From NCBI RefSeq assembly GCF_000712055.1, contig NZ_JOOA01000002.1:248001-312000 (forward strand): a stretch of DNA of 64,000 nt, read 5' to 3'. A model generated the notes under the pieces. That model was not told where the DNA came from, made no database searches, and was given only the letters and a program-made list of their open reading frames with translations. This document shows positions 1-7,771 of the stretch, piece after piece (position 1 is the stretch's first letter; the number at the start of each line of letters is the position of its first letter). The translations under genes and the position numbers were made by a program. Source of the stretch: Ruminococcus sp. HUN007 (GTDB lineage: Bacteria > Bacillota > Clostridia > Oscillospirales > Ruminococcaceae).

Positions 1-210
1 GTAAAACCCCATTCTACATCTTCTTTAACATCTTCAAATCCGTTCCTTGCATCAACAATGAAAAACACTGTCTTTATGTTCTCTGAGTAGATTCAACGAT
101 GCGGTTACAGGATCACGATAGTCATCGTAGTGAGCTTCTTTTTTCCAGACATGAAATACAGCATTATCTTTTTCTATGTATTCTATTTTGGCGTATTCAC
201 TTTCAAACAT
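1..210 (-). pseudogene. Unknown small protein, 5' part, frameshifted and cut by window edge
   Basis: The ATG at 210 follows a good GAGGAG site. It opens a frame reading MFESEYAKIEYIEKDNAVFH and continuing for 52 codons to a TGA at 52-54. Dropping one base of the A run at 61-65 (T run in the mRNA) lets the frame read on through VFIVDARNGFEDVKEDVEWGF to the window edge. The gene is therefore probably longer and broken by one extra base. It lies 14 bases after the split methyltransferase gene and is probably co-transcribed with it. I recognise no family and propose no function. Confidence 0.5.
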
Positions 211-224
211 ATTTGATATCTCCT

Positions 225-855
225 CTATCTTAAAGCTGAATTTATAAAATCAAGTCGTACTAATTTTTTCCCGTTAGGTAAATCATATACGTCAGTTGTA
301 CCACTGATATACCCGATTTTCTGCATAGCACCAGCGAGTTCATCTTCCTGTATCTGATGATGTATTTCATCAAGACGGTCAAATACATGCAGATATGGTG
401 AATCAGAAACGAAAGATGTATCTTTATTTATTTGAATAATGCAGGATACGTATTTAGGATGTACGGTTTTTACAGCATTTTGAAAGCACTCATATCCTAT
501 GTATTCGATCAAAAGATTTGCAACAAGCAGATCGGCATAAGGCAGTTTCAGATTGACTTCGGATAAATCAGCGCATACAGGTTTAAAAAATGCTATCCAA
601 CTCAGAATATCTCTTTGAACATTCATTTAAATATTCCTGATTAATATCTACTCCATATACACATTTTATTCGTTCCCGATCAATGTGTTCAAGCCCATTG
701 CCGCCTGCAATTCCAAGAATCATAATTGATTCGACATCATAATCCGAAAACTGCTCTTTAATCATTTGATTCATTGCCTGCAACTGGTGAACGCTTTCTA
801 AACTCATATGAGCTTCATAAGAATTCAAATCTATATCTTTCCAGGGATTATTCAT
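225..855 (-). pseudogene. Class I SAM-dependent methyltransferase-like protein, split by +1 frameshift
   Basis: The ATG at 855 follows AGGTGCG. The first part carries a glycine-rich SAM-binding loop, ILGIAGGNGLEHI, followed by VYGVDINQEYL, whose acidic residue would bind the ribose. A stop then cuts it after LDSIF. Removing one base from the six-A run at 585-590 joins it directly to KPVCADLSEVNLKLPYADLL and the rest of the Rossmann-like domain, ending at 225. The joined protein would be about 209 residues, normal for a small methyltransferase. The substrate is unknown. The cause may be a sequencing insertion or real decay. Confidence 0.72.
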
Positions 856-900
856 AACGCACCTATTAAAATTCTCTCCTCCGCTCTTTCGGAACATGTG

Positions 901-952
901 ATTTTCCAGTACCGGACTGGAAAATTTCTATTTTATTTCCCGAAGGGAAATA
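901..952 (-). terminator. Two consecutive hairpins downstream of the GNAT gene
   Basis: Perfect stems ATTTTCCAGT/ACTGGAAAAT (901-925) and TATTTCCC/GGGAAATA (934-952) lie just past the stop of the acetyltransferase gene on the minus strand. The short T tract makes termination likely but not certain. Confidence 0.45.
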
Positions 953-967
953 CTCCGATGATACCTC

Positions 968-1429
968 TCAAAGTTTATACTGCATAAAATTATTGTTATG
1001 AGTAAATCCAAAAGCAGTATAAAGTTTAACTCCCATATCTGACGCAGTGATCTGAACTGTACCGCATCCGTATTCTCTTGCTTCATTTACAACACGACTT
1101 AAAAGTTCTCTCGCAATTCCTTTGCGTCTGTATTCTTTATCGGTAAACATACTTGAAAGAAGTCCTATCTTACCGCTCGGGCAACCGAAATACGGGGGTT
1201 TTTCGACAAATGACATCCCGCTCGTTCCAATAATCTTTTCACCATCAAGAGCAAGCCAGGACACAAACGTTCCGTCAGCCATATGTCGTGTATAATAATC
1301 TTTCAAAGCCGGATAAAGATCGATATCTTCTTTTGCCCCCTCCTCACGAAGCTGGGCTATACGCATTTTTATAAAAGTATCAAGTTCTTTTTCAGTTAAT
1401 CTTTTGTATTCAATTTTGTTTTCAGACAT
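968..1429 (-). CDS. GNAT family N-acetyltransferase
   Basis: This 153-residue protein has the GNAT fold signature. A beta strand, GKIGLLSSMFTDKEYRRKGI, leads into the acetyl-CoA pyrophosphate loop (R/Q-x-x-G-x-G/A, here RRKGIA at about residue 102), followed by ARELLSRVVNEA. The C-terminal VKLYTAFGFTHN resembles the usual 'LYEKLGF' motif. It is predicted to transfer an acetyl group from acetyl-CoA to an unknown amine. The start follows a GGGAG site. The gene sits alone between hairpins and is not obviously in an operon. Confidence 0.85.
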   Translation of the reverse strand: MSENKIEYKRLTEKELDTFIKMRIAQLREEGAKEDIDLYPALKDYYTRHMADGTFVSWLALDGEKIIGTSGMSFVEKPPYFGCPSGKIGLLSSMFTDKEYRRKGIARELLSRVVNEAREYGCGTVQITASDMGVKLYTAFGFTHNNNFMQYKL

Positions 1430-1516
1430 TTTTATTTCTCCCTAATACTCCATTATAAAATCGATTCGGTCATATCACCGTTATCATTGATATAAATTTA
1501 TCTGTTTTCATTAATT

Positions 1517-1535
1517 TATTTTCCGAAGGAAAATA
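1517..1535 (-). terminator. Hairpin downstream of the 214-aa membrane protein gene
   Basis: TATTTTCC-GAA-GGAAAATA forms a perfect short stem just past the stop codon at 1546. It resembles the hairpin at 934-952, so these may be copies of one small terminator type. Confidence 0.4.
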
Positions 1536-1545
1536 CTCCTTTTTT

Positions 1546-2190
1546 TCAGGTTTTCAAAGAAAAATGAATCACTACAACTACAACCATAACGATCAGTGCT
1601 ATGATCACTGCTGCCGTTTTTGGATCAAGATCCTGAGGAAAATCAACGTCGTCTCCGTAGTCCACTGCCCTGTCAATATCAATACCGCATTTTTCAGCCC
1701 AGACAAGAAAAGTTTCATAGTTTTCATAATCTCGTGTGATACGTATTTTCTTTCCATTCGAAAGATAAACTGTAATAATCCTAATTCGTGATACCTTTAT
1801 CTGATTAATATCAGAACAGTGAAAATCCTCTTTTTTATATCGGAAAAACTCACCTTTAACTTCCGGCATAGGTGCGTAGCGAAAAAAAATCGCTGCAAAT
1901 ATAAATACAAGCACCAGAAGCACTGACATAATTACCGGCATCAGCTTATTCAAAGTCAGTTTCTCGCCTGTCATATTAGCGTAAAGTATCGGTTTAATAG
2001 CATAACGAATCATCATTACTAAACTGAGACTTACTGTAGGCAATATGGTCCCGACTGTAGCCTTTGACAAAGGCATACTGAAATCAAACTCTGAGAGATC
2101 CTTTTCAAAAGCGTTTCTGCGTTCCTCTCTGAAGCTTTCTTCTATTTCTTCCAGCTTCTTCTTATAGTCATCATTATTAAATAATCCCAT
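1546..2190 (-). CDS. Hypothetical membrane protein with three predicted TM segments
   Basis: This 214-residue protein starts at an ATG after AGGAGAAG. The first 45 residues are charged and helical (KKKLEEIEESFREERRNAF). Two hydrophobic segments follow, at about residues 48-65 and 85-105. A soluble basic beta-rich stretch (about 115-180, including VSRIRIITVYLSNGKKIRI) resembles a small PH-like membrane-associated fold. The C-terminal segment AAVIIALIVMVVVVVIHF is a third membrane span. No family is recognised. A degenerate second copy of its C-terminus lies at 5025-5122. Confidence 0.7.
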   Translation of the reverse strand: MGLFNNDDYKKKLEEIEESFREERRNAFEKDLSEFDFSMPLSKATVGTILPTVSLSLVMMIRYAIKPILYANMTGEKLTLNKLMPVIMSVLLVLVFIFAAIFFRYAPMPEVKGEFFRYKKEDFHCSDINQIKVSRIRIITVYLSNGKKIRITRDYENYETFLVWAEKCGIDIDRAVDYGDDVDFPQDLDPKTAAVIIALIVMVVVVVIHFSLKT

Positions 2191-2245
2191 CTAAAATCTT
2201 CTCCTAAAATCACTTAAGTCAGTATCAAAATCCCGATTTTTCTTT

Positions 2246-2863
2246 TCAAATAAGCATCAAAAGTCCTGCAAACATTACTGCTCCGCACCAGTTTCCGGTA
2301 CCACCAATATGAAAAGGAAAAGTTAATGCATAAAGGGACAGAATATTAAATACGCAAGCCCACGCTGGAAGATCAGTCTTACCTGTGATAACCGAAACAA
2401 ACAGAGCAATTCCAAATACAGCCCATCCAAGATAGCAGACTATCATTGTGGCCGAAGTATCTTTAAATAGTTTTATAACCGCTCTAAGTGCTTCTTCAGT
2501 TCTTCCCATAGATATATACATCCACTCTGCAACACCGCAAAGAACATGATGTGCTGTACCAGCAATCAGAAACAGTGCAGATGAGATCAGTATGATTGCT
2601 GCACACACTTCGGAAAATTCTTTCATCCAGAGATATATTCCATAATATCCTGCCGAACACATAAATAAGGCCAGACATCCGAGAAGCATTGAAAGCACTG
2701 GATTTTTAAGAGGCATCTTTTCAAACGTATCTGCCATCAGAGCATTATCTTTCAACTGTTTTGCTCCAAATTTCTTACCGCCTGGTATATAAGTCAAAAG
2801 ACAGTCGCAATATCCGCAGAGCAAATGTCCGACAATTGCAATCAAAAACAATATTTTTATCAT
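2246..2863 (-). CDS. Hypothetical multi-pass membrane protein (DUF6796-like?)
   Basis: This 205-residue protein has about six hydrophobic segments. A conserved-looking aromatic and glycine motif near the C-terminus (PFHIGGTGNWCGAVMF) and the early GYCDCLLTYIPGG remind me of the DUF6796 family of Clostridia. I cannot confirm that assignment without a profile search. Its ATG overlaps the stop of the hsdM relic as ATGA, so it appears to use the promoter that once served hsdM. The function is unknown. Confidence 0.7.
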   Translation of the reverse strand: MIKILFLIAIVGHLLCGYCDCLLTYIPGGKKFGAKQLKDNALMADTFEKMPLKNPVLSMLLGCLALFMCSAGYYGIYLWMKEFSEVCAAIILISSALFLIAGTAHHVLCGVAEWMYISMGRTEEALRAVIKLFKDTSATMIVCYLGWAVFGIALFVSVITGKTDLPAWACVFNILSLYALTFPFHIGGTGNWCGAVMFAGLLMLI

Positions 2864-3003
2864 GTTAATCCCTCAATCTTCGAAATAATACGATCAATCT
2901 CTGCCCTCAGCTCATCTTAACGCTTCACTATCTCAGCTATCTCCGCATTAAGAACAGCATGAAGTTCTGCACGTTCCTGTTCTTTCTTATTATCTATCAT
3001 CAT
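2860..3003 (-). pseudogene. hsdM: Internally deleted relic of type I restriction methylase hsdM
   Basis: Reading from the ATG at 3003, the frame gives MMIDNKKEQERAELH, like the usual start of an HsdM subunit. It then jumps straight to AVLNAEIAEIVKR, a stop (TAA where a CAA glutamine would fit), and DELRAEIDRIISKIEGLT, which look like the usual HsdM C-terminus. About 450 central codons, including the methylase core, would be missing. The terminal TGA overlaps the ATG of the next gene. Family assignment of both ends is from memory of HsdM sequences and needs a search. Confidence 0.55.
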
Positions 3004-3064
3004 TAATTACTCACTTTCATATAATCGGCATACTCATATTTTCCGTCATGGTATGAATATAAAT

Positions 3065-3093
3065 ATTATACCACAATTTGTATAACAGGTCAA
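3065..3093 (-). promoter_or_regulatory. Sigma-A type promoter (TTGACC-17-TATAAT)
   Basis: On the minus strand TTGACC and TATAAT are separated by 17 bases. It faces the hsdM relic and the 205-residue membrane protein. The -35 and spacer are almost identical to the promoter at 4982-5010. Confidence 0.65.
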
Positions 3094-3100
3094 TTATTAA

Positions 3101-3147
3101 AAAGCACCGCACCAAACCATTATGATGTGATTTTGGTGCGGTGTTTT
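3101..3147 (-). terminator. Strong hairpin after the MerR/TipAS gene
   Basis: An A-rich flank and the stem GCACCGCACCAAA/TTTTGGTGCGGTG with a T/A run on each side lie 40 bases past the regulator's stop. It could act in both directions. Confidence 0.7.
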
Positions 3148-3186
3148 CATATAGATTTACCCACAGTTCACTAAGTTCAAAAAGGA

Positions 3187-3937
3187 TTATTTTACAGAGC
3201 TGCAGTATTTATCTATCGCATCAGAAATAAACTGCGCTGTTCCTTCACCGTGCCTGTCAATATTCTTTCTGAAACGTTCATCAGCGGTATACATTTGACC
3301 AAGTCCTGCGAGGATCTCATCTGTACAGGTATAACTTGTTTCAGTGATATAATTCTGAAGCTTTCTTACAAGGCCCTTTGCTTCAGCACTGTCCGGTGCG
3401 AATCCGTTTTTCATGCATTCTGCAAATTCAGCCATAACTTCATCTATACCGGCTGCCAGAGATCTGATATCATCCGTCGAAAATGAGCCGTTCTTCTTTT
3501 CGAATTCACTGTAAGCTTCGGTATTTCCCCACTTCTCTTTTGCTTCGCGGGCGTATTCCTCACGCTTTTCCTCAAATTCACTGTTATCAAATACCTTCAT
3601 ATTGATTTTAACTCCTTTCACGGCATCGTCGAGAGCTGAAATAAGCTTTTCAATCCTGTTCTTTTTTAGGATCATAAGTTCTTTCTGTGCCTCGAGAGCT
3701 TTTTTTCTGTCATAGTCAGGAGATGACAGGATCTTTAAAATATCCTTCAGAGGAAAATCAAGCTCACGGTAAAACAGGATCTCCTGCATTCTTGCAAGAC
3801 TGTTTTTCGTCGTAAAATCTGTAACCGTTCTGTTCGTCAACAAAAGCCGGTTTCAGTAATCCTGTTTCATCATAGTAATGAAGTGTGCGCACACTTACAT
3901 CAGTAAGCTTTGCAAATTCCTTTATCTGATATTTCAT
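3187..3937 (-). pseudogene. MerR family regulator with TipAS-type drug-binding domain, split by +1 frameshift
   Basis: From the ATG at 3937 (site AGGAGG) the frame reads [20 protein letters not shown] then [10 protein letters not shown], the classic MerR winged-helix N-terminus. One base too many in the five-T run at 3803-3807 breaks it. Without that base it continues [20 protein letters not shown] into the MerR dimerisation helix. The C-terminal 120 residues (AREAKEKWGNTEAY... through DRHGEGTAQFISDAI) match the TipAS antibiotic-recognition domain. Joined length is 249 residues, normal for TipA-like activators. Autoregulation is likely from the operator at 3962-3992. Confidence 0.82.
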
Positions 3938-3961
3938 AGCATTGTACCTCCTGTGATCATT

Positions 3962-3992
3962 AGTATATACTATGACGTTACGTCAGAGTCAA
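3962..3992 (-). promoter_or_regulatory. MerR-type promoter/operator with 19-bp spacer
   Basis: On the minus strand TTGACT and TATACT are 19 bases apart rather than 17. The spacer holds the palindrome TGACGTAACGTCA. A stretched spacer with a dyad is the hallmark of MerR-activated promoters. It lies directly upstream of the MerR/TipAS gene. Confidence 0.75.
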
Positions 3993-4011
3993 GAGGATTT
4001 GATAATATTTT

Positions 4012-4098
4012 TTAATAATTTCGGTCTACTGACCAGATAAACTCCATCCGGATTCCATTAGCCCCGCCTGTTACAACAGCAACTTTATTCTTAAACAT
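4012..4098 (-). pseudogene. 5' fragment of a short-chain dehydrogenase (SDR)
   Basis: The ATG at 4098 follows GGAG and encodes MFKNKVAVVTGGANGI, the NAD(P)-binding TGxxxGIG start of an SDR. After 16 residues the similarity stops; 12 unrelated codons and a TAA follow. The remaining ~230 residues are absent, so this is a truncated relic left by a deletion. Confidence 0.65.
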
Positions 4099-4143
4099 TC
4101 TGATATCTCCGTCATAATTCTCCTTTTTCACATCTCAATATCT

Positions 4144-4935
4144 TTAAAACTCAAATTCAAGTTCATCGAGCGGGACGTCAAAGCTGTCTGTGATCTCTTT
4201 TTCTTTATTCAGACAGTCTACGTGCAGAATATTTCCCTCCACATATGAAGCCTCAAAATTTTCTGCATCATACTCCGGAGCCGGAAGGTAATCATCAAGG
4301 AAAATAGTTTGACTGATCTTAGGTTTCGGATCATCAGCACTCTGTGTGAAGAGCTGTACAGCCGGCTGACCGATTCTGTCAGGTCCGTGGTATCTGAACA
4401 GCAGAATATCGCCGCTGTCCAGGACATGAAAAGTTATCACTCCGTTAGTGATTCTTATAATATCAGTGGTACTTTCAGCCTGTTTCCAGGTCTTCCCGAA
4501 ATCTGATGTATAAGCAGCCTCGTAATACTGTGATCCAGCAGCATCTCCTACATGACGGATACACATAGCCAGTCCGTCTGCACTGTCAGAAACGCTGGCC
4601 ATTCCTTCTTCAAACAGCTCATTAAAAGTATGCGTTCCGCCGTAATCTGCATATTCTCCGAATACGATCTCTTTTGTACCGTCAATTGCAGCAAGATTGG
4701 AATCACGTTTCGAAGCTGATTCCGTAACTGCTGGCTCAGTTTCTTCCGGTTCGGTCTCTGCTTCTGTTTCAGCCTCAGTGATCTCTTCTGTTTCAGCAGC
4801 AGCTTCTTCAGTCACTTCCTCCGTCACCGTTGGTTCCGCAGCCGGCAGTTCAGAGTTCTCCACAGGTCCGCATCCTGTAAATACTGTTCCTGCCATTAAT
4901 GCTGAAAGAATTATAGTGCCATAATGTTTTTTCAT
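4144..4935 (-). CDS. Secreted lipoprotein with an Asp-box-like motif
   Basis: This 263-residue protein has a lipoprotein signal peptide ending in the lipobox VFTGCG (Cys at about residue 21). A Glu/Thr-rich low-complexity spacer (about residues 35-75) would lift the folded domain off the membrane. The C-terminal domain contains TSDFGKTW, which fits the Asp-box (S-x-D-x-G-x-x-W) of BNR/sialidase-type beta-propellers. One copy is not enough to assign that fold. Ligand and role are unknown. A promoter lies at 4982-5010. Confidence 0.75.
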   Translation of the reverse strand: MKKHYGTIILSALMAGTVFTGCGPVENSELPAAEPTVTEEVTEEAAAETEEITEAETEAETEPEETEPAVTESASKRDSNLAAIDGTKEIVFGEYADYGGTHTFNELFEEGMASVSDSADGLAMCIRHVGDAAGSQYYEAAYTSDFGKTWKQAESTTDIIRITNGVITFHVLDSGDILLFRYHGPDRIGQPAVQLFTQSADDPKPKISQTIFLDDYLPAPEYDAENFEASYVEGNILHVDCLNKEKEITDSFDVPLDELEFEF

Positions 4936-4981
4936 TTTTTGATCTCCTTATCCATTATATAAAAGTAAAAACTTTATAATT

Positions 4982-5010
4982 ATCATACCATAATTTGTAT
5001 AACAGGTCAA
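4982..5010 (-). promoter_or_regulatory. Promoter of the lipoprotein gene (TTGACC-17-TATGAT)
   Basis: On the minus strand TTGACC and TATGAT have a 17-base spacer. It shares the -35 and nearly all of the spacer with the promoter at 3065-3093. Confidence 0.65.
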
Positions 5011-5024
5011 TGGTTTTTGACATT

Positions 5025-5122
5025 TTACAAAGAAAAATACAGCACCACAACTACAACCAGAACTATCAGTGCTATGATCACTGCTGCCGTTTTGGGGTCA
5101 AGATCCTGAGGGAAGAAAGCAA
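5025..5122 (-). pseudogene. Duplicated C-terminal tail of the 1546-2190 membrane protein
   Basis: The minus strand encodes FPQDLDPKTAAVIIALIVLV and then VVVVLYFSL and a stop. This is nearly the same as the last 30 codons of the membrane protein at 1546-2190, and the DNA is also highly similar. Nothing upstream matches the rest of that gene, so this is an orphan fragment of a paralogue. It sits upstream of the promoter for the lipoprotein gene. Confidence 0.7.
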
Positions 5123-5146
5123 GTATATTCTGCATATAAAGACCAC

Positions 5147-5179
5147 AAAAGCTGCGTTACGGTGATAACGCAGCTTTTT
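5147..5179. terminator. Hairpin downstream of the mannanase gene
   Basis: The stem AAAGCTGCGTTA/TAACGCAGCTTT is flanked by A and T runs, so it could act in either direction. It lies about 80 bases past the stop of the GH26 gene. Confidence 0.6.
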
Positions 5180-5259
5180 CTTAATATATCCTCAAAATCA
5201 GGGAAACTCTGATCAAACCGGCGATCAGGCTTCAACCGATGCAGGATTTATGAAACTGA

Positions 5260-7320
5260 TCAGCCAAGCTTATCTATCTTCTTTGAAAGATACTGACGAA
5301 GTCTTGCAAGATCGGCAAGCGTGAGTTCTCCGTCGCCGTCAATGTCAGCAAGCTTCTTCTGATCATCTGTAAGCTTTCTGTCTCCTAAGAGAGCGAGTGA
5401 AAGTTCGGTAAGATCTGTTACGTCGATTTTGCCGTCTGTATATACGTCACCGAGACCTGCTGATTTTACATCCTTATCCGGAGAAGGTTCCGCAGTCGGA
5501 TCAGTATTTTTATCAGGATCTTTATCTTTTCCAGGATCTTTGTCTTTCCCGGGATCGGTCGGAGCGGTAGATGCCTCATAGCCTTTCCAGTCCTTCGGGA
5601 GTTCTGAAAGTGTTATGCAGTAATCACTCTTGTAAAGCTTTTCTACTTCTTCTGCATTCTGATATTCCTCGCCTGAAAGGAACTTCGGTGTGCTTTCTTC
5701 ATCGTACCAAGGGCAGAAATAGAGCCAGCCGGCCTTTTCGATCGTTATATTGTCGAGTGACGGGATGGTGTCGTTTTCAGGCATTGAAACCATCTTCTTA
5801 CCTTTAACTGTATCGTACAGTTTCCAGAAGATACCTGATTCCGCATCAAGGTTCGGTCCGCTTGTTTTTCCGTCATGACGATTGTACTGTGTGTTGTATT
5901 TGTCGTATCCTACAATGTCAACATACTCATCACCTGTGTACCATTCTGCAGATGCATCTGACCAGGTATAGAGGTTCTGTTCCCAGATGAGATTGTGGAT
6001 TCCGTATGTATCCTGAAGCTCTTTCTGAAGATACTTCCAGAGTTTGTTGTACACTTCCGGACCTTCCTTGCCCCACCAGAACCATGAAACGCCGCCGTTT
6101 GAGTAGTTACCGTCAGCTTCGTGAAGAGGACGGAAGAGTACCGGAACTCCAGCTTCCTGAAGTACTGAAAGCTGTTCAGCGAGATTCTTAATACAAAGTG
6201 ACCAGTAGTCGTTTTCCGGAGTACCCTTTTCCATTGCCTTTGAAGGACTGAAGTCACATTTTTCAGAATATGTTGTCTTTGAGAAGTCGAGTGGTTCGCC
6301 GAGAGTATAGTCAGCCATTGTTACAGGAACGTTAATATGCCATGATGCTGTACAGATACCGTTCTTGTTGTTTGTCCAGTCGATCATTCTTTCAACGATG
6401 CCGTCATCCCACTTGTAGCACGGACAGTTGGCGCCGAAGTCAAATCCCTGAATAGCCGGCATGTCTCCGACTGTTTCCTTAAGATATTTAAGTTCCCTGT
6501 CGTATTCGCAGTAGCTGTAGTTACGGTTCTGGGAATCATAGCTGTAAACCTGACCGTTTTCGTCCTTGCACTTCCATACGAACTTTGAACCGTCATCTGC
6601 AACTGCCTTGTCAGCCGGATCAAAGCTGTATTCCTTACCTGATTCATCAACGCAGATATCCTTTTCAGCATTGTAGCGGATAGTAGTATTCATTTTGTGA
6701 CCGCCGCCGTAGATCGTCTGCTGACCGGAAAGAATGCCTGTGCCGTAAACACTGTAAAGATAATTCATGAGTCCTTTAGCTTCCTTTGTTGCATCAGGAT
6801 CGCACGGAACAGCAGTAGCCGCCGCCTTCAGATCAGGCATTACAGCTTTCTTTATTGTGATTTTATCGAATGCGGCATAACCGTATTTCGGAATAAGCGC
6901 TATCTTGTTTGTACCCTTTTTAAGTCTGTATTTTCCGAATTCTGTATCGACCCACTTGTCAGTGTAGGCAAACACTTTACTGTATTCTGCACCGTTAATA
7001 GTGATAGTCTGCATTCTTCCCTCCTCGCTGAGAATCTGTGCATATCTTACATCAATTTCATAAAGTCCTTCTTCAGGAGCTTCGACCTCGAATTCTATGT
7101 TTTTAGCTGTGAGATAAGCAAAACCGTCTCCTGAATAACCAGGGATCTGGTTTTCATAGATCGAAGTCCAGTTTTCCACTCCATCTATTTTTTCTGCTTC
7201 CGATTCAAATATTACGCCGGTATCTTCAGCTGAAACAGATACCGGAAAAACTGAAGCCGCAGTACTCATCATTACTGCTGCGTTTACTGCTGATATAATT
7301 CTTACGAGATTCTTTGACAT
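5260..7320 (-). CDS. GH26 beta-mannanase with CBM35-like module and C-terminal dockerin
   Basis: This secreted enzyme of 686 residues is predicted to hydrolyse beta-1,4-mannan. It has a signal peptide (about 1-31) and then a CBM35-like beta-sandwich (about 34-160, from VIFESEAEKIDG to AAFDKITIKKA). The GH26 barrel follows (about 165-570), with the acid/base Glu in RPLHEADG (about residue 401) and the nucleophile Glu in MPENDT (about 515). A Pro/Lys/Asp-rich linker leads to a dockerin (about 622-680) with two calcium loops, DVYTDGKIDVTDL and DIDGDGELTLADL. The dockerin implies assembly into a cellulosome by binding a cohesin. The ATG at 7320 is chosen because GAGGT is well spaced from it; a GTG lies two codons upstream. 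The promoter is at 7552-7580. Confidence 0.94.
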   Translation of the reverse strand: MSKNLVRIISAVNAAVMMSTAASVFPVSVSAEDTGVIFESEAEKIDGVENWTSIYENQIPGYSGDGFAYLTAKNIEFEVEAPEEGLYEIDVRYAQILSEEGRMQTITINGAEYSKVFAYTDKWVDTEFGKYRLKKGTNKIALIPKYGYAAFDKITIKKAVMPDLKAAATAVPCDPDATKEAKGLMNYLYSVYGTGILSGQQTIYGGGHKMNTTIRYNAEKDICVDESGKEYSFDPADKAVADDGSKFVWKCKDENGQVYSYDSQNRNYSYCEYDRELKYLKETVGDMPAIQGFDFGANCPCYKWDDGIVERMIDWTNNKNGICTASWHINVPVTMADYTLGEPLDFSKTTYSEKCDFSPSKAMEKGTPENDYWSLCIKNLAEQLSVLQEAGVPVLFRPLHEADGNYSNGGVSWFWWGKEGPEVYNKLWKYLQKELQDTYGIHNLIWEQNLYTWSDASAEWYTGDEYVDIVGYDKYNTQYNRHDGKTSGPNLDAESGIFWKLYDTVKGKKMVSMPENDTIPSLDNITIEKAGWLYFCPWYDEESTPKFLSGEEYQNAEEVEKLYKSDYCITLSELPKDWKGYEASTAPTDPGKDKDPGKDKDPDKNTDPTAEPSPDKDVKSAGLGDVYTDGKIDVTDLTELSLALLGDRKLTDDQKKLADIDGDGELTLADLARLRQYLSKKIDKLG

Positions 7321-7394
7321 AAACACTACCTCATTTCAAAAAATAAATTTTCCTGAAATACACACCGTGGAAAACTGATTAAGTTAAAGTTTAA

Positions 7395-7511
7395 TTAAGG
7401 AAACACTGATTATATCGGAAATCCGGCTTCACCGGATTTCCGGAGGTGGGATTTACGGGGCTTCGCCCCGGAGCCCCACGCTGATTTATGAATAAATCAG
7501 CGTTTCCTTAA
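7395..7511. repeat. Dispersed palindromic repeat, copy A (117 bp, complete)
   Basis: The ends are inverted: TTAAGGAAACACTGAT at the left and ATCAGCGTTTCCTTAA at the right. Inside are two hairpins built on GGAAATCCGG-CTTCACCGGATTTCC and GGGGCTTCGCCCC. Similar elements occur at 26740-26820, 47763-47880 and 58096-58210. It resembles a MITE or a REP-like family. It lies in the leader between the GH26 promoter and its coding region. The rest of this 450-base gap holds only the promoter and the tyrA terminator. Confidence 0.8.
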
Positions 7512-7551
7512 ATAATTAATCTTTGCTTTCCCTGAAATCTTTACTGTTTTT

Positions 7552-7580
7552 ATTTTACTACAGATTAATTAAGCTGTCAA
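7552..7580 (-). promoter_or_regulatory. Promoter of the GH26 gene (TTGACA-17-TAAAAT)
   Basis: On the minus strand TTGACA and TAAAAT are 17 bases apart. The leader to the ATG is about 225 bases and includes palindromic repeat copy A, so the mRNA leader would be strongly folded. Confidence 0.6.
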
Positions 7581-7721
7581 GTAAATCATAAATTTAAGAT
7601 GCCTCTTTAGTTAAATATCACTCTTTTTAAGTGAACGTATACACCTTTATCATCGTGACGGGCAGAAAATGTTATCTAAAATCTCACAATGTATATCGTC
7701 TGCCTCAAACAGATGAAAAAA

Positions 7722-7748
7722 AGCCGACGGTCAATTAAACCGACGGCT
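7722..7748 (-). terminator. Terminator of tyrA
   Basis: On the minus strand AGCCGtCGGT pairs with ACCGtCGGCT around one T-T mismatch and is followed by seven T. It begins 24 bases past the tyrA stop. Confidence 0.7.
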
Positions 7749-7771
7749 CTGATAATATATACCTGAAAGAT

